In this document: positions 1 to 10,274 of the stretch, piece after piece
Layout: every line of letters starts with the position of its first letter
Numbering within the stretch: the stretch's first letter is position 1
Assembly: GCA_030149245.1 (NCBI GenBank)
Contig: JASBRX010000035.1
Span: 1-64,000, forward strand
Reading direction: 5' to 3'
DNA length: 64,000 nt
Origin: Sphingomonas bacterium
GTDB lineage: Bacteria > Pseudomonadota > Alphaproteobacteria > Sphingomonadales > Sphingomonadaceae
The notes under the pieces: generated by a model
Seen by the model: the letters and a program-made list of their open reading frames with translations, nothing else
Told to the model about the DNA's origin: nothing
The model's database searches: none
Translations under genes and position numbers: made by a program

Positions 1-1
1 A

Positions 2-451
2 TCCGCAAAGAACCGTTCCAAAGCCCGTGCCGCTGCGCGCCTTGCCGCCGTGCAGGCGCTGTACCAGCAGGAGATGGAGAAGACCCCCCTGCCCCAGCTG
101 CTGACCGAGTTTCACCAGCACCGGCTGGGCGCGACGATCGAAGATGAGGAATATATCGACGCCGATCCGAATTTCTTCGACGATATCGTCAAGGGTGTCG
201 ATGCGCGCCGGGACGAGATCGACGCGCTGATCGCGTCGAAGCTGGCCGTGGACTGGAGCTTCGACCGGCTCGATCGCCCGATGCGCCAGATCCTGCGCGC
301 CGGCACCTATGAGTTGCTGGCACGCAAGGACGTGCCGGTGGGCGCCGCGATCAGCGAGTATCTCGACGTCACCGACGCATTTTACGACCGGCGCGAGAAG
401 GGGTTCGTCAACGGCCTGCTCGACGCGATCGCGAAGGTGGTGCGGGCTTAA
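2..451 (+). CDS. nusB: Transcription antitermination factor NusB (5' end outside window)
   Basis: Frame open from base 2 (SAKNRSKARAAARLAAVQALYQQ...); C-terminal NusB signature 'RQILRAGTYELL...VPVGAAISEYLDVTDAFYDRREKGFVNGLLDAIAK'. Confidence 0.93.
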   Translation, partial: SAKNRSKARAAARLAAVQALYQQEMEKTPLPQLLTEFHQHRLGATIEDEEYIDADPNFFDDIVKGVDARRDEIDALIASKLAVDWSFDRLDRPMRQILRAGTYELLARKDVPVGAAISEYLDVTDAFYDRREKGFVNGLLDAIAKVVRA

Positions 452-460
452 TTTGCTTAA

Positions 461-570
461 GCCCCTCCCCTTTAGGGGAGGGGTTGGGGTGGGGCCTATC
501 CTCTGGGCGCGTCGGTCTCGGTGAGACTGAGACGCCCCACCCCCAACCCCTCCCCTAAAGGGGAGGGGCT
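461..570. repeat. Inverted pair of palindromic intergenic repeats between convergent genes; possibly a bidirectional terminator
   Basis: gcccctcccctttaggggaggggttggggtgggg (461-494) and its near-perfect inverse ccccacccccaacccctcccctaaaggggaggggc (535-569); each arm is itself a hairpin. Confidence 0.85.
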
Positions 571-578
571 AAAAAGAT

Positions 579-2312
579 TCACTCCGGCCCCACATTCTTG
601 ACCCGGCCAAGCGCGGGCGGGGTAACCACCTGCCCCCGCGCGAACCACGCCTCCAGCGCGTCGACATCCAACACGCCGCCCGCGACGATCCGCCCGACCT
701 TCAGCGTGGTGAATGCATCGCCACCCCCGGCAAGAAACCCGTTCATCGCCACGCGATAGGTCGCCGCCGGGTCGAGCGGCTTGCCATCGACCAGCGGCGC
801 GATGATCCGCTGTCCCTCTGGTCGCGACGTGTCATAGCTGTAGGTCAGGCCCGACGGGAACAGCAGCTTCGGCCCGTCCGCATTGGTGAATTGCTGCTCC
901 AGCACCGCCAGCAATTGCGCGCCCGTATATTCGCGCACCTGCAGGTTGTTGCCGAACGGCTGGGTGGTGAAGAGGTCGCCGAACGTCACCGTGCCGTCCG
1001 CCGCCGGAGTAATCGACGCGCGAACCCCACCGGGGTTCATCAGCGCGATCTGTGCGCCGTCCTTCTTTGTGGCCGCCAATTGCGCATCGGCGATCAGCAG
1101 GCCGAGCGGCGATTCCACGATTTCGCTATCCTCGTCACGCAGGATCGGCGCGGACGCCTTGCCCACCGGGCGGCGGGCAAGCGGCGCTGCGGCGGCGGCA
1201 TAGCGCGCAACATGCGCGGCGACCGCCGGATCGGCGGGATAGACCGGGAATGCGAGGTTGCTCTTGACCGGGCCGCCCGCGCTCACCGCGCCATCGCCCT
1301 GCACGATCCGCTGGCTCGCCGAACGCTGCGACACCTTCTTCGATACCGGGTCAAAGGTCAGGTCGATCGCGGTCAGCATGACGCCGTTATTGCCTGCGCT
1401 GGTCAGCAACACGGGTTTGGCGGGATTAGTGACCGAATAATCGCAGATATAGGCGCGATGAGTGTGGCCAGAGACGATCACGTCCACCCCCGGGTCCAGC
1501 CGATCCATGATGTCGAGGATCGGCCCCGACAGCCCCTCACACCGGTTCGGCTGGTCCGACCGCGCGGGATAGCCGCCCTCATGCACCATCAGCACGATCG
1601 CGTCGGCGCCCTGTGCCTTCAATTGCGGGATCAGCTTGTTCGCGGTCTCCGCCTCATCGGCGAAGGAGTAGCCGACGATCCCCGCCGGATCGACATAAGT
1701 GCCGGTCATCCGCGTCGTCAGGCCGATAAAGCCGATCGTGATCTTGTTCTTGCCAGCGCCGAAGCTTTTGAGACCGGTCGCAGGCATCAGGCTCTTGCCC
1801 GAAGCGTCGAGCGTGTTGCCCGCGAGATAGGTGTAGGACGCGCCCTTGAACGGTTCGAGCTGGCACGGCTGTGCGACCGCGTTCTTGTCGCACCCGCCCT
1901 GTTGCAGCCGCAACAGTTCCCTGGTCCCGCGATCGAATTCGTGATTACCGGCAGCATTGAACTCAAGGCCCGCCATGCTCAGCGCCTTGACTGTGGGTTC
2001 ATCGAGGAACAGCGAGGAGACGAGCGGGCTGGCGCTGGTCAGGTCGCCCGCTGCAACGACGACATTGTTCGGGTTACCGGCCTTCAGCGCCTTTACCGCC
2101 GACGCGAAATAGGCCGCGCCGCCCGCGGGAACCTTCACCGTCTCGCCGTTTGCAGCCTGCACCTCAATCGGCCGTGCCGGGGTGTCGAGCGCGCCGTGGA
2201 AGTCGTTGAACGCGATGATCCGCACGCTGACTGGCGCGGCAGGCGTCGTCGCCCGCTGCGACGCGCAACCCGCAAGCGAAAGCCCGGCGAGCAATCCAAC
2301 GATCAGGCGCAT
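579..2312 (-). CDS. Bifunctional metallophosphatase/5'-nucleotidase family lipoprotein
   Basis: Lipobox MRLIVGLLAGLSLAGCAS; metallophosphoesterase motifs 'FNDFHGAL', 'AGNHEFDRG', 'VSGHTHRAY'; C-terminal 5'-nucleotidase domain. Confidence 0.9.
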   Translation of the reverse strand: MRLIVGLLAGLSLAGCASQRATTPAAPVSVRIIAFNDFHGALDTPARPIEVQAANGETVKVPAGGAAYFASAVKALKAGNPNNVVVAAGDLTSASPLVSSLFLDEPTVKALSMAGLEFNAAGNHEFDRGTRELLRLQQGGCDKNAVAQPCQLEPFKGASYTYLAGNTLDASGKSLMPATGLKSFGAGKNKITIGFIGLTTRMTGTYVDPAGIVGYSFADEAETANKLIPQLKAQGADAIVLMVHEGGYPARSDQPNRCEGLSGPILDIMDRLDPGVDVIVSGHTHRAYICDYSVTNPAKPVLLTSAGNNGVMLTAIDLTFDPVSKKVSQRSASQRIVQGDGAVSAGGPVKSNLAFPVYPADPAVAAHVARYAAAAAPLARRPVGKASAPILRDEDSEIVESPLGLLIADAQLAATKKDGAQIALMNPGGVRASITPAADGTVTFGDLFTTQPFGNNLQVREYTGAQLLAVLEQQFTNADGPKLLFPSGLTYSYDTSRPEGQRIIAPLVDGKPLDPAATYRVAMNGFLAGGGDAFTTLKVGRIVAGGVLDVDALEAWFARGQVVTPPALGRVKNVGPE

Positions 2313-2361
2313 GTCAGTCTCCCGGCGAGTCGGTTTCGCCGGTCAGGTAACAGCCTGCGCG

Positions 2362-3645
2362 TCAGCCGTCACCGACGCGTTCGATGTCGGCGCCGACGCC
2401 CTGCAGTTTCTCCTCCAGCCGCTCATAACCGCGATCGAGGTGATAGATGCGGCTGACCTGGGTCTCGCCCTCGGCGATCAGCCCCGCGAGGATCAGGCTC
2501 ATTGATGCACGAAGGTCCGTCGCCATCACCGGCGCGCCGACCATGCGATCGACGCCGCGCACCACCGCGGTACGTCCGCTGACGGTGATGTCCGCACCCA
2601 TGCGCGCCAGTTCGGGCACGTGCATGTAGCGGTTTTCGAAGATCGTCTCGGTCAGCACGCTGGCGCCATCCGCCTTGCACAGCATCGCCATGAACTGTGC
2701 CTGCATGTCGGTGGCAAAGCCGGGATAGGGCGCGGTTGACAGGGTGATCGGCTTGAGCGGGCCGTCGGCGGCGACGCGGATGCCGTTGGGCAGTTCCTCG
2801 ATCGTCACGCCCGCCTCGACCAGCGCGTCGAGCGTCGCGCGCATGTCGTCGGCCTTGGCGCCTTCCAGCACGACGTCGCCGCCGGTGATCGCAGCGGCGC
2901 AGGCATAGCTGCCCGCCTCGATCCGGTCGGGCATGACGCGATAGGTCGCGCCATGCAGCCGGTCGCGGCCCTCAATCGTCAGCGTCTCGCTGCCGATGCC
3001 GTGGATCGACGCACCCATTGCGACCAGCAGATTGCACAGATCGACGATCTCGGGCTCACGCGCAGCATTTTCGAGCACCGTCGTGCCGCGCGCGGTTGCA
3101 GCGGCCATCAGCGCATTCTCAGTCGCGCCGACCGACACCACCGGGAAGCGATAGCTGCCGCCGGGCAGGCGCCCGCCCGGCGCGGTCGCCTTCACATAGC
3201 CGGCCGCCAGCTCGATCTCCGCGCCCATCGCTTCCAGCGCCTTCAAGTGCAGGTCGATCGGCCGGTTGCCGATCGCGCAGCCGCCGGGCAGCGACACCGT
3301 CGCCACACCCTCACGCCCGAGCAGCGGGCCGAGCACCAGGATCGACGCGCGCATCTTGCGCACGATATCGTACGGCGCGACGGTCGAAGTCAGGCGCGAC
3401 GCGCGCACCGTGAGCACGCGACCGAAATCATTGGGCCGCGTCCCCTCGATCGCGGTCGATGCGCCCAGCTCATTGAGCAGATGCCCGAAGCTGTCGGCAT
3501 CGGCGAGACGCGGCAGATTGCGCAGCGTCAGCGGCTCGTCGGTTAACAGCGCGCACGGCATGAGCGTCAACGCGGCGTTCTTCGCGCCCGATATAGCAAT
3601 ATTACCGGATAGGCGGTTTCCGCCGCGGATGAGAATACGGTCCAT
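2362..3645 (-). CDS. murA: UDP-N-acetylglucosamine 1-carboxyvinyltransferase
   Basis: [41 protein letters not shown]..., full-length 427 aa. Confidence 0.96.
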   Translation of the reverse strand: MDRILIRGGNRLSGNIAISGAKNAALTLMPCALLTDEPLTLRNLPRLADADSFGHLLNELGASTAIEGTRPNDFGRVLTVRASRLTSTVAPYDIVRKMRASILVLGPLLGREGVATVSLPGGCAIGNRPIDLHLKALEAMGAEIELAAGYVKATAPGGRLPGGSYRFPVVSVGATENALMAAATARGTTVLENAAREPEIVDLCNLLVAMGASIHGIGSETLTIEGRDRLHGATYRVMPDRIEAGSYACAAAITGGDVVLEGAKADDMRATLDALVEAGVTIEELPNGIRVAADGPLKPITLSTAPYPGFATDMQAQFMAMLCKADGASVLTETIFENRYMHVPELARMGADITVSGRTAVVRGVDRMVGAPVMATDLRASMSLILAGLIAEGETQVSRIYHLDRGYERLEEKLQGVGADIERVGDG

Positions 3646-3768
3646 CAGGGGCTTCTATCGCGTGAAAGGGCGCGCGCAAGTGCGGCCAACCGTTACGCGG
3701 CTTGATCGACTTTAATGCGCTGTTTTTTCAGGGCTGCTTTGCAGGAGGTAGTTGGGGGAAGGGACAGA

Positions 3769-4503
3769 GTGTCAGGGAGTTGTTTCGCGGAGATTCTGGA
3801 CGAGCTGGTCACGCTCGTGCCGGGAGAGAGGGCCGCGCTCGAGCGTCTGGAGGAACGTCAGCGCCATATCCGGCGTGGCGCGATCCTGCTGCGCGAGAAT
3901 GAGCCAGCGGATGAATTGTATATTCTGCGCAAGGGACTGGTGATGAGCTATGTCCTGCTCGACGATGGCAGCCGCCAGATCCTGCGCTTCCACTTTCCCG
4001 GTGACGTGCTGGGCATTTCCAGCATCGTCTATCGCGAGGCGCCCGAAACCTTGTCAGCCCTGTCCGACTGCGTGGTGTGCCCGTTCGATCGCCAGGCGTT
4101 CAGCGCGCTGTGCGTCGCGCATCCGCGCCTGTCGTCGCTGATTCTGGTGCTGTGCCAGATCGAGCGGGTGGCGCTGACCGACCGCCTCGCCGCGCTCGGC
4201 CGCACCTCGGCCAAGGCGCGCGTCGCGGCACTGCTGCTCGAACTGCGCAACCGGCTGCGCGGCACCGACAAGACGATCGACAAGGCGTTCAACCTGGGCC
4301 TGACTCAGGAAGAGATCGGCGACGCGACCGGCCTCACTTCGGTCCATGTCAACCGCATGCTGCGCCAGCTGGAGGAAGAGGGCATGATCGGCCGCGAATC
4401 GGGCCGGGTCACGCTGATCGACGAAGCGGCACTCGCGCGCGCGGCGAATTATGTGAACCGGTATGAAGGGCTGGATCTGAGCTGGCTGCCGGAACCGCGC
4501 TGA
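3769..4503 (+). CDS. Crp/Fnr family transcriptional regulator
   Basis: cNMP-binding domain followed by C-terminal HTH 'LTQEEIGDATGLTSVHVNRMLRQLEEEGMI'; GTG start at 3769 behind a purine-rich RBS is likely. Confidence 0.88.
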   Translation: MSGSCFAEILDELVTLVPGERAALERLEERQRHIRRGAILLRENEPADELYILRKGLVMSYVLLDDGSRQILRFHFPGDVLGISSIVYREAPETLSALSDCVVCPFDRQAFSALCVAHPRLSSLILVLCQIERVALTDRLAALGRTSAKARVAALLLELRNRLRGTDKTIDKAFNLGLTQEEIGDATGLTSVHVNRMLRQLEEEGMIGRESGRVTLIDEAALARAANYVNRYEGLDLSWLPEPR

Positions 4504-4510
4504 GCGGATC

Positions 4511-4593
4511 GTCGTCCCGGGCTTGACCCGGGACCGGGCTCCTCTTTCTACGGGCCAAAGGACAGCCCAGCCCGGGGTCGAGCCCGGGGCGAC
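4511..4593. repeat. Palindromic intergenic repeat family B, copy 1 (convergent gap)
   Basis: gtcgtcccgggcttgacccgggaccgggct ... agcccagcccggggtcgagcccggggcgac; similar to copies at 29978 and 47145. Confidence 0.8.
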
Positions 4594-4602
4594 GGTGGGA
4601 CG

Positions 4603-4971
4603 CTACGCCTTTTCCAGCGTGCATTGCAGCGGATGCTGGTTCTGCCGCGCGAAATCCATCACCTGCGCGACCTTGGTCTCCGCGACCTCATAGCTGAATA
4701 CGCCGCACACCCCGACGCCGCGCTGATGCACTGCGAGCATCACGCGTGTCGCCTCTTCCATGTCCATTTTGAAGAAGCGCTGGAGCACCAGCACGACGAA
4801 CTCCATCGGCGTGTAATCGTCGTTGAGCATCAACACGCGATAGGGCGTCGGTTTCTTGGTCTTGGCGCGCGTGCGGGTGACGACACCGGTGTTGGTGCCT
4901 TCGTCATCGTCGCGATCGGAATCGCTCATCGTGATCGGAGCCATCGAGTTGGTGGTGCGCAGCGCTGTCAT
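4603..4971 (-). CDS. clpS: ATP-dependent Clp protease adaptor ClpS
   Basis: '[59 protein letters not shown]'. Confidence 0.95.
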   Translation of the reverse strand: MTALRTTNSMAPITMSDSDRDDDEGTNTGVVTRTRAKTKKPTPYRVLMLNDDYTPMEFVVLVLQRFFKMDMEEATRVMLAVHQRGVGVCGVFSYEVAETKVAQVMDFARQNQHPLQCTLEKA

Positions 4972-5087
4972 GAGACTTGCGAAAATATGGCAGCGGTGAG
5001 TCGAGGGCAAGGGGGGAGCAGCATCCGATTTGCGGATTCGAGTTTCGCTCAAATCTGGCGGCACCGGCCGCAACCCGGCGCAGACCG

Positions 5088-5119
5088 AAAAAAGGGCGGC
5101 CGCACGTGGCGACCGCCCC
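5088..5119 (-). terminator. Rho-independent terminator of the phasin gene
   Basis: Minus strand: ggggcggtcgccacgtgcggccgcccttttttcgg, GC stem followed by T tract. Confidence 0.75.
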
Positions 5120-5149
5120 AAATTTCGTCCGATCCGGACCGGCGCCTGA

Positions 5150-5884
5150 TCAGGCCGCGGTCTTGATCTTCTCCATCGCGACCGCGACGCGGTTCGAGAC
5201 GGGCTGCGCGGCGTCGCCAGCGAGCTTGATGAACGCTTCGGTGTTCTTCGAGGTTTCGGCGACCATCGAGTCGAACGCGCTGCGGACATAGTCGCTCTGC
5301 AGCTTGAAGAAGTCGGCCGGCGACTTGACCGCGGCCAGGCTCTTCATCGTGGCGGTCGCCTGCTCGAACTGCTTGCGGCTATATTCCGAAGCGTCCTGAC
5401 CCATGGTCTCGAGGCCCTTGGCAGCGATCTTGCCGCTCTCGACCAGCGCTTCGACATTGCCCTTGGCCAGCTCGGTCATTTCGCCGACCAGCTTGGTGTT
5501 CTTTTCGACAGCGGCCTTCGCCTTGTCGTTCAGTTCGGCGAACATCGCCTGGCTCTTTTCAATGGCTTCCATGGTGTAGATTCCCTTGCTTGCGGTGTCC
5601 GCCATCTGCGGGGCGGTCTCTTCGATAATCTCGGTTACAGGTGCGGCGACCGCCTCGACGGTTTCCGCGACAGTTTCGATGGCCGGTTCGACAATCTCTT
5701 CGATCACCGGTTTGGCCACTTCTGCGATCGGTTCGACCGGCGCGGCAACGGCCGCAACGACCGGCTCCACGACGGGTTCGGGCTTCGGCTCGACCACCGG
5801 CGCGGCGACCTTGGTTGCGACCTTTGCGACCGGTGCCTTGGCTACCGGCTTTTTCGCCCCGGTACGCGGACCCTTGCTGGCCAT
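5150..5884 (-). CDS. Phasin family protein with low-complexity K/P/A/V/E-rich N-terminus
   Basis: [37 protein letters not shown]...; phasin core '[53 protein letters not shown]'. Confidence 0.9.
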   Translation of the reverse strand: MASKGPRTGAKKPVAKAPVAKVATKVAAPVVEPKPEPVVEPVVAAVAAPVEPIAEVAKPVIEEIVEPAIETVAETVEAVAAPVTEIIEETAPQMADTASKGIYTMEAIEKSQAMFAELNDKAKAAVEKNTKLVGEMTELAKGNVEALVESGKIAAKGLETMGQDASEYSRKQFEQATATMKSLAAVKSPADFFKLQSDYVRSAFDSMVAETSKNTEAFIKLAGDAAQPVSNRVAVAMEKIKTAA

Positions 5885-5974
5885 AACGACGTCCTCGCTG
5901 CGATTATTGCAATGCAGCATATACGCAGACGCCGGGCGGGTTTCAAGGGGTTTATTGTGCAGTGCACAAAAAAT

Positions 5975-7837
5975 TTAGCGCGTTCGAACGTAACGTCCCG
6001 GGGCAGCGCCAAGTTCCTCGTTGACGCTAGGGATTCTTGCCTTTTCTGCCGAAACCCGTGCAGCATCCAGCTGTTCGATCCACTTGACCCAATCGGGCCA
6101 CCAGCTACCCTTGGTCTCGGTCGCGCCTGCAACAAAATCGTCCAGATTTGCTGCACCTGCCTCATTGATCCAGTATTGATATTTCCCTGATGACGGCGGG
6201 TTGACCACGCCCGCAATATGCCCCGATCCGGCGAGGACGAAGCGGATCGGCCCGGCCAGATGCCGGGTCAGCTTCCACACGCTGCGCGGCGGTGCGATAT
6301 GATCCTCACGCCCCGCCTGGACATAAGCGGGCGTCATCACCTTGGTCAGGTCGATCGGCGTCCCTCCGATCGCCAGCGCGCCCGGCTGGATCAACAGATT
6401 GTCGCGATACAGGTCGGACAGATAGCTGGCATGCCACTTCGCGGGCAGATTGGTAACGTCCGAATTCCAGTGGAGTAGGTCGAACGGCGTATAATCCTCG
6501 CCCAGCAGGTAATTGCTGGTGACATAGTTCCAGATCAGGTCGCGCCCGCGCAGCAGGTTGAAAGTCGCGGCCATATAGCGTCCGTCGAGGAAGCCGTCGC
6601 TGGTCAGCGACTGGATCAGCGCCAATTGCTCGTCGTCGACGAACACGTTGAGGTCGCCCGCCTCGCTGAAATCGACCTGCGCTGTGAAGAAGGTCGCGCT
6701 CTTGACCTTCGCTGCCTCGCCCCGCGCGGCCAGCACCGCCAGCGTCGCGGCGAGCGTCGTGCCGGCGACACAATAGCCGATCGCGTGGACGCTCTCGACG
6801 CCCAGCAATTCGCGGATCGTGTCGATCGCATCGATCTGCCCGCGCTCGACATAATCGTCCCACACCACATCGGCCATGCTCGCATCGGCCGATTTCCACG
6901 AGACGACGAACACCGTCAGCCCCTGCTCCACCGCCCAGCGGATGAAGCTTTTCTCCGGCGTCAGGTCGAGGATGTAGAAGCGGTTGATCCAGGGCGGGAA
7001 GATCACCAGCGGGGTTTCGAACACCGTGTCGGTCGTCGGCGAATATTGGATCAGCTCATAGAGCGGGGTGCGCTTGACCACCCGGCCCGGCGTGGTCGCG
7101 ATATTTTCGCCGACCGCGAATGCGCCCTCGACCGTCTGGGTCATCTGCCCCTTGCCCATGTCCTTGAGCATATGCGCGAGGCCCTTGAGCAGATTCTCGC
7201 CCTTGGTCTCGATCGTCCGTTCGACCACCAGCGGGTTGGTCGCGGGGAAGTTGCTCGGGCTCATCGCGTCGATGAACCCCTGCGTTGCGAAGCGCAGCTG
7301 TTCCTTCTGCTTTGGGGCTAGGCCTTCGATCTGGTCAACGCCCTTGAGCAGATGGTTCGACAGCGTGAGGTAGCTCTGGCGGATGAAGTCGAACACGGGC
7401 TGTTCGCGCCATTGCGGCGCCTTGAAGCGTTTGTCGCGCGCCTGTTCGGGGGTTTCCTCGAACTTGGGTGCGGCGGCAGGGTCGAGGAAGCGCTGCCACA
7501 ATGTCATCGTATCGGCCCAGAACTCCGCGCCCGCGCGCATCGCTGCGGCGGGGTCGACTGGCGGCACGGTCGGCATCTGGGGCATCGCGGGCATGTGCAC
7601 GGGCATCTGACCAGCCAGATCCAGCCCCTGCTCCATCATCATCTGCTGCGCGCGCCCAAACACCCAGGTCCAGTGTTGGAGGTCCTCCAGAGCAGGCTTG
7701 GTTTCAGCTGCGGCCTCAGGGGCGGGCTTGGGATCGGGCTTCGGCTTTGCCGTGCGCTTCGCCTTTGGCTTTGCGGTGGCTGTGGTGGTGTCAGGCTTCG
7801 TCTTTGCGGTCGTCGTTTTTTTCTTTGCCGTCGCCAC
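5975..7837 (-). CDS. phaC: Class I poly(R)-hydroxyalkanoic acid synthase
   Basis: PhaC core '...[21 protein letters not shown]...' (lipase-box-like GYCVAG), '[12 protein letters not shown]', '[12 protein letters not shown]'; GTG start proposed at 7837 ([10 protein letters not shown]). Confidence 0.93.
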   Translation of the reverse strand: MATAKKKTTTAKTKPDTTTATAKPKAKRTAKPKPDPKPAPEAAAETKPALEDLQHWTWVFGRAQQMMMEQGLDLAGQMPVHMPAMPQMPTVPPVDPAAAMRAGAEFWADTMTLWQRFLDPAAAPKFEETPEQARDKRFKAPQWREQPVFDFIRQSYLTLSNHLLKGVDQIEGLAPKQKEQLRFATQGFIDAMSPSNFPATNPLVVERTIETKGENLLKGLAHMLKDMGKGQMTQTVEGAFAVGENIATTPGRVVKRTPLYELIQYSPTTDTVFETPLVIFPPWINRFYILDLTPEKSFIRWAVEQGLTVFVVSWKSADASMADVVWDDYVERGQIDAIDTIRELLGVESVHAIGYCVAGTTLAATLAVLAARGEAAKVKSATFFTAQVDFSEAGDLNVFVDDEQLALIQSLTSDGFLDGRYMAATFNLLRGRDLIWNYVTSNYLLGEDYTPFDLLHWNSDVTNLPAKWHASYLSDLYRDNLLIQPGALAIGGTPIDLTKVMTPAYVQAGREDHIAPPRSVWKLTRHLAGPIRFVLAGSGHIAGVVNPPSSGKYQYWINEAGAANLDDFVAGATETKGSWWPDWVKWIEQLDAARVSAEKARIPSVNEELGAAPGRYVRTR

Positions 7838-7925
7838 GCGCCTCTCCTCTGGCTTGCCGCCCCGCCCCCTGTATAACGAGGCATCGCGCGCAGCGCACCA
7901 CCCCGAGGAGCCGGAACCCAAGACG

Positions 7926-9131
7926 ATGTCCGAAGAATTCTACCGCATGAAGCGCCTGCCCCCCTATGTCATCGCCGAAGTCAACGCGATGCGGGCAGCG
8001 GCGCGCGCGGCGGGAGAGGACATTATCGACCTGGGCATGGGCAATCCCGACCTGCCGCCGCCCGACCATGTCATCGAAAAGCTGATCGAAGTCGCGCGCA
8101 AGCCCGACGCGCATGGCTACTCGCAGTCGAAGGGCATCCCCGGACTGCGCCGCGCCCAGGCGAACTAGTATGGCCGCCGTTTTGGCGTCGATATCGATCC
8201 CGATAGCGAGGTCGTCGTGACGATGGGGTCGAAGGAGGGGCTGGCCAGCCTTGCCACCGCGATCACCGCACCGGGCGATGTCGTGCTCGCGCCCAACCCC
8301 AGCTACCCGATCCACACCTTCGGTTTCATCCTTGCGGGCGCGACGATCCGCGCGGTGCCGACGACGCCCAACGAGGCCTATTTCGAGAGCCTGGAACGCG
8401 CGATCGCGTTCACCGTGCCGCGCCCGAGCATCCTCGTCGTCAACTATCCGTCGAACCCGACGGCGGAGACGGTCGACCTGGCTTTCTACGAGCGGCTGGT
8501 GGCGTGGGCGAAGGAGAACAAGGTCTGGATCCTGTCCGACCTTGCCTATTCGGAGCTGTATTTTGACGGCAAGCCGACGGTTTCGATCCTGCAGGTGCCG
8601 GGCGCGAAGGATATCGCGATCGAGTTTACCTCGCTCAGCAAGACCTATTCGATGGCCGGATGGCGGATGGGGTTCGCGGTCGGCAACAAGCAGCTGATCG
8701 CGGCGATGACGCGGGTAAAATCGTACCTCGACTATGGCGCCTTCACACCGATCCAGGCGGCGGCATGCGCCGCACTCAACGGCCCGCAGGATATCGTTGA
8801 GAAGAACCGCCAGCTTTACCACAAGCGCCGCGACGTGCTGGTCGAGAGCTTCGGCCGCGCCGGATGGGACATCCCGCCCCCGCCTGCCTCGATGTTCGCC
8901 TGGGCCCCGCTCCCGCCCGCGCTGGCGCACCTGGGCAGCCTTGAATTTTCCAAGCAGCTGCTGACCCATGCCAAGGTCGCGGTCGCGCCGGGCGTCGGCT
9001 ATGGCGAGAATGGCGAAGGGTTCGTGCGCATCGCGATGGTCGAGAATGAACAGCGGCTGCGCCAGGCGGCACGCAACGTGAAGAAGTATCTCCAGTCGAT
9101 GGGCGTCAACACCGGCGTGAAATCCGCCTGA
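7926..9131 (+). pseudogene. Class I/II PLP-dependent aminotransferase (AlaC / LL-diaminopimelate aminotransferase-like) interrupted by an in-frame TAG at 8166-8168
   Basis: Same frame on both sides: ...[47 protein letters not shown]...; family motifs intact downstream (SLSKTYSMAGWRMGFAVG). Confidence 0.85.
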
Positions 9132-9134
9132 GCC

Positions 9135-9854
9135 ATGGCGATACGTCGTCGCATCTCGGACGCGACCGCCCGACGGCAAAGGTGGCGAGAGTTTCTGGAC
9201 TTTGCTGATCGCCACGGCAGCCCGCATTGGCTGTTTCGGGGCGTCGCGGACAAAGAGAAGCATTTACTCGTGCCCAAGATCGGACGTGACAAGGCGCGAT
9301 ACGATGCCGGCATAGAACGGGTGCTGTTCCGCAACTTCGAGCGCCGTGCCCGTCAGTTCGTCGATGTCGGATCTCTTTCGCCCTGGGATTTGCTCGCGCT
9401 TGGCCAGCATCACGGTCTTCCGACGAGGCTCCTCGATTGGTCAACAAACCCGCTGGTCGCGGCATTCTTTGCGGTTAGCAGCGAGCCTCGCAAAGAGGTT
9501 GCGCGGGTCTATGCTTATCAGGCAGGCAACGTTATCGACCCGGCGATTGAGCATGATCCGTTCACGATAACCGATGTGGCTGTTCATATCCCTTCATCAA
9601 TCGCACCTCGGATCATCTCGCAACGTGGCGTGTTCACAGTCCATCCTGACCCGACAATTCCGCTTGCTCCCGCTGGCGGAGCGACAGGCGATCACTATTT
9701 TGATATTGAACCGATCGACCGGCCCTATTTCGAACGGCGGCTGTTCGGAATTGCGATCGATCCCAGCGTGATCGGCGCAGACTTGGATGGCCTGTGTCGC
9801 ACGTTGAATTGGCAGTACGAGCGCGGCGTCGCACTCGGAAAGGTAGTGTTCTGA
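9135..9854 (+). CDS. FRG domain-containing protein
   Basis: 'HWLFRGVADKEKHLLVPKIGR' and 'QHHGLPTRLLDWSTNPLVAAFFAV' are FRG-domain hallmarks; starts 4 nt after the aminotransferase stop. Confidence 0.88.
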   Translation: MAIRRRISDATARRQRWREFLDFADRHGSPHWLFRGVADKEKHLLVPKIGRDKARYDAGIERVLFRNFERRARQFVDVGSLSPWDLLALGQHHGLPTRLLDWSTNPLVAAFFAVSSEPRKEVARVYAYQAGNVIDPAIEHDPFTITDVAVHIPSSIAPRIISQRGVFTVHPDPTIPLAPAGGATGDHYFDIEPIDRPYFERRLFGIAIDPSVIGADLDGLCRTLNWQYERGVALGKVVF

Positions 9855-10195
9855 TGGCAAGCACGGCATTTCGCTCCGACCCCCGGCGCGAACAGATCGC
9901 TGAGGCGCTGCAGAATATTGAGATCAGTGACCTCGACATCTGGGACGATCTGGACATTCTTTCGACCCACACTCGGGTCGAGGCGTTCGAAGTCCCCGTC
10001 GAAGGAATTATCCTCGGTCCGGGCAACCGTTTCTCTGCGGTTCTGAACCTCTATCTTACGCTACAATATGGGAAGGACGACGACGATGGCTTCACGACGT
10101 CTGACAGTTTCGTCGCAATCGTCAAAGGTCAACTGGAGGGTGAGGCTCTCACGGTTGACTCTTCCAGCGTAGATACATCGTCATTCTACGAGTGA
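9854..10195 (+). CDS. Small acidic hypothetical protein coupled to the FRG gene
   Basis: ATG overlaps the FRG stop (TGATG at 9852-9856); MASTAFRSDPRREQIAEALQNIEISDLDIWDDLDILSTH...; no family recognised. Confidence 0.8.
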   Translation: MASTAFRSDPRREQIAEALQNIEISDLDIWDDLDILSTHTRVEAFEVPVEGIILGPGNRFSAVLNLYLTLQYGKDDDDGFTTSDSFVAIVKGQLEGEALTVDSSSVDTSSFYE

Positions 10196-10221
10196 TCGCC
10201 GAACCCGCTTTGGCTCTAAGC

Positions 10222-10257
10222 AAAAAAGGGGCGCCCCGGTCGGAGCGCCCCTTTCCT
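10222..10257. terminator. Bidirectional rho-independent terminator between convergent genes
   Basis: aaaaaaggggcgccccggtcggagcgcccctttcctt: stem aaaggggcgc/gcgccccttt with A/T-rich flanks. Confidence 0.8.
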
Positions 10258-10274
10258 TTACCGGTCCGCAGCGA

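Noticed and set aside
461-570. CRISPR-like repeats among the intergenic palindromes
   Set aside because: Copies are single, inverted pairs dispersed through the window, with no regular spacing, no spacers and no cas genes.
891-2456. 521-aa plus-strand ORF opposite the nucleotidase gene
   Set aside because: Arg/His/Gln-rich low-information translation typical of antisense frames in GC-rich codon usage; the minus-strand gene has clear motifs.
8166-8168. TAG read as pyrrolysine or a general stop-codon reassignment
   Set aside because: No pyl genes seen, Pyl is not expected in this protein family, and TAG elsewhere (e.g. the galE stop, cta at 28360-28362) acts as a normal stop; mutation or error is simpler.
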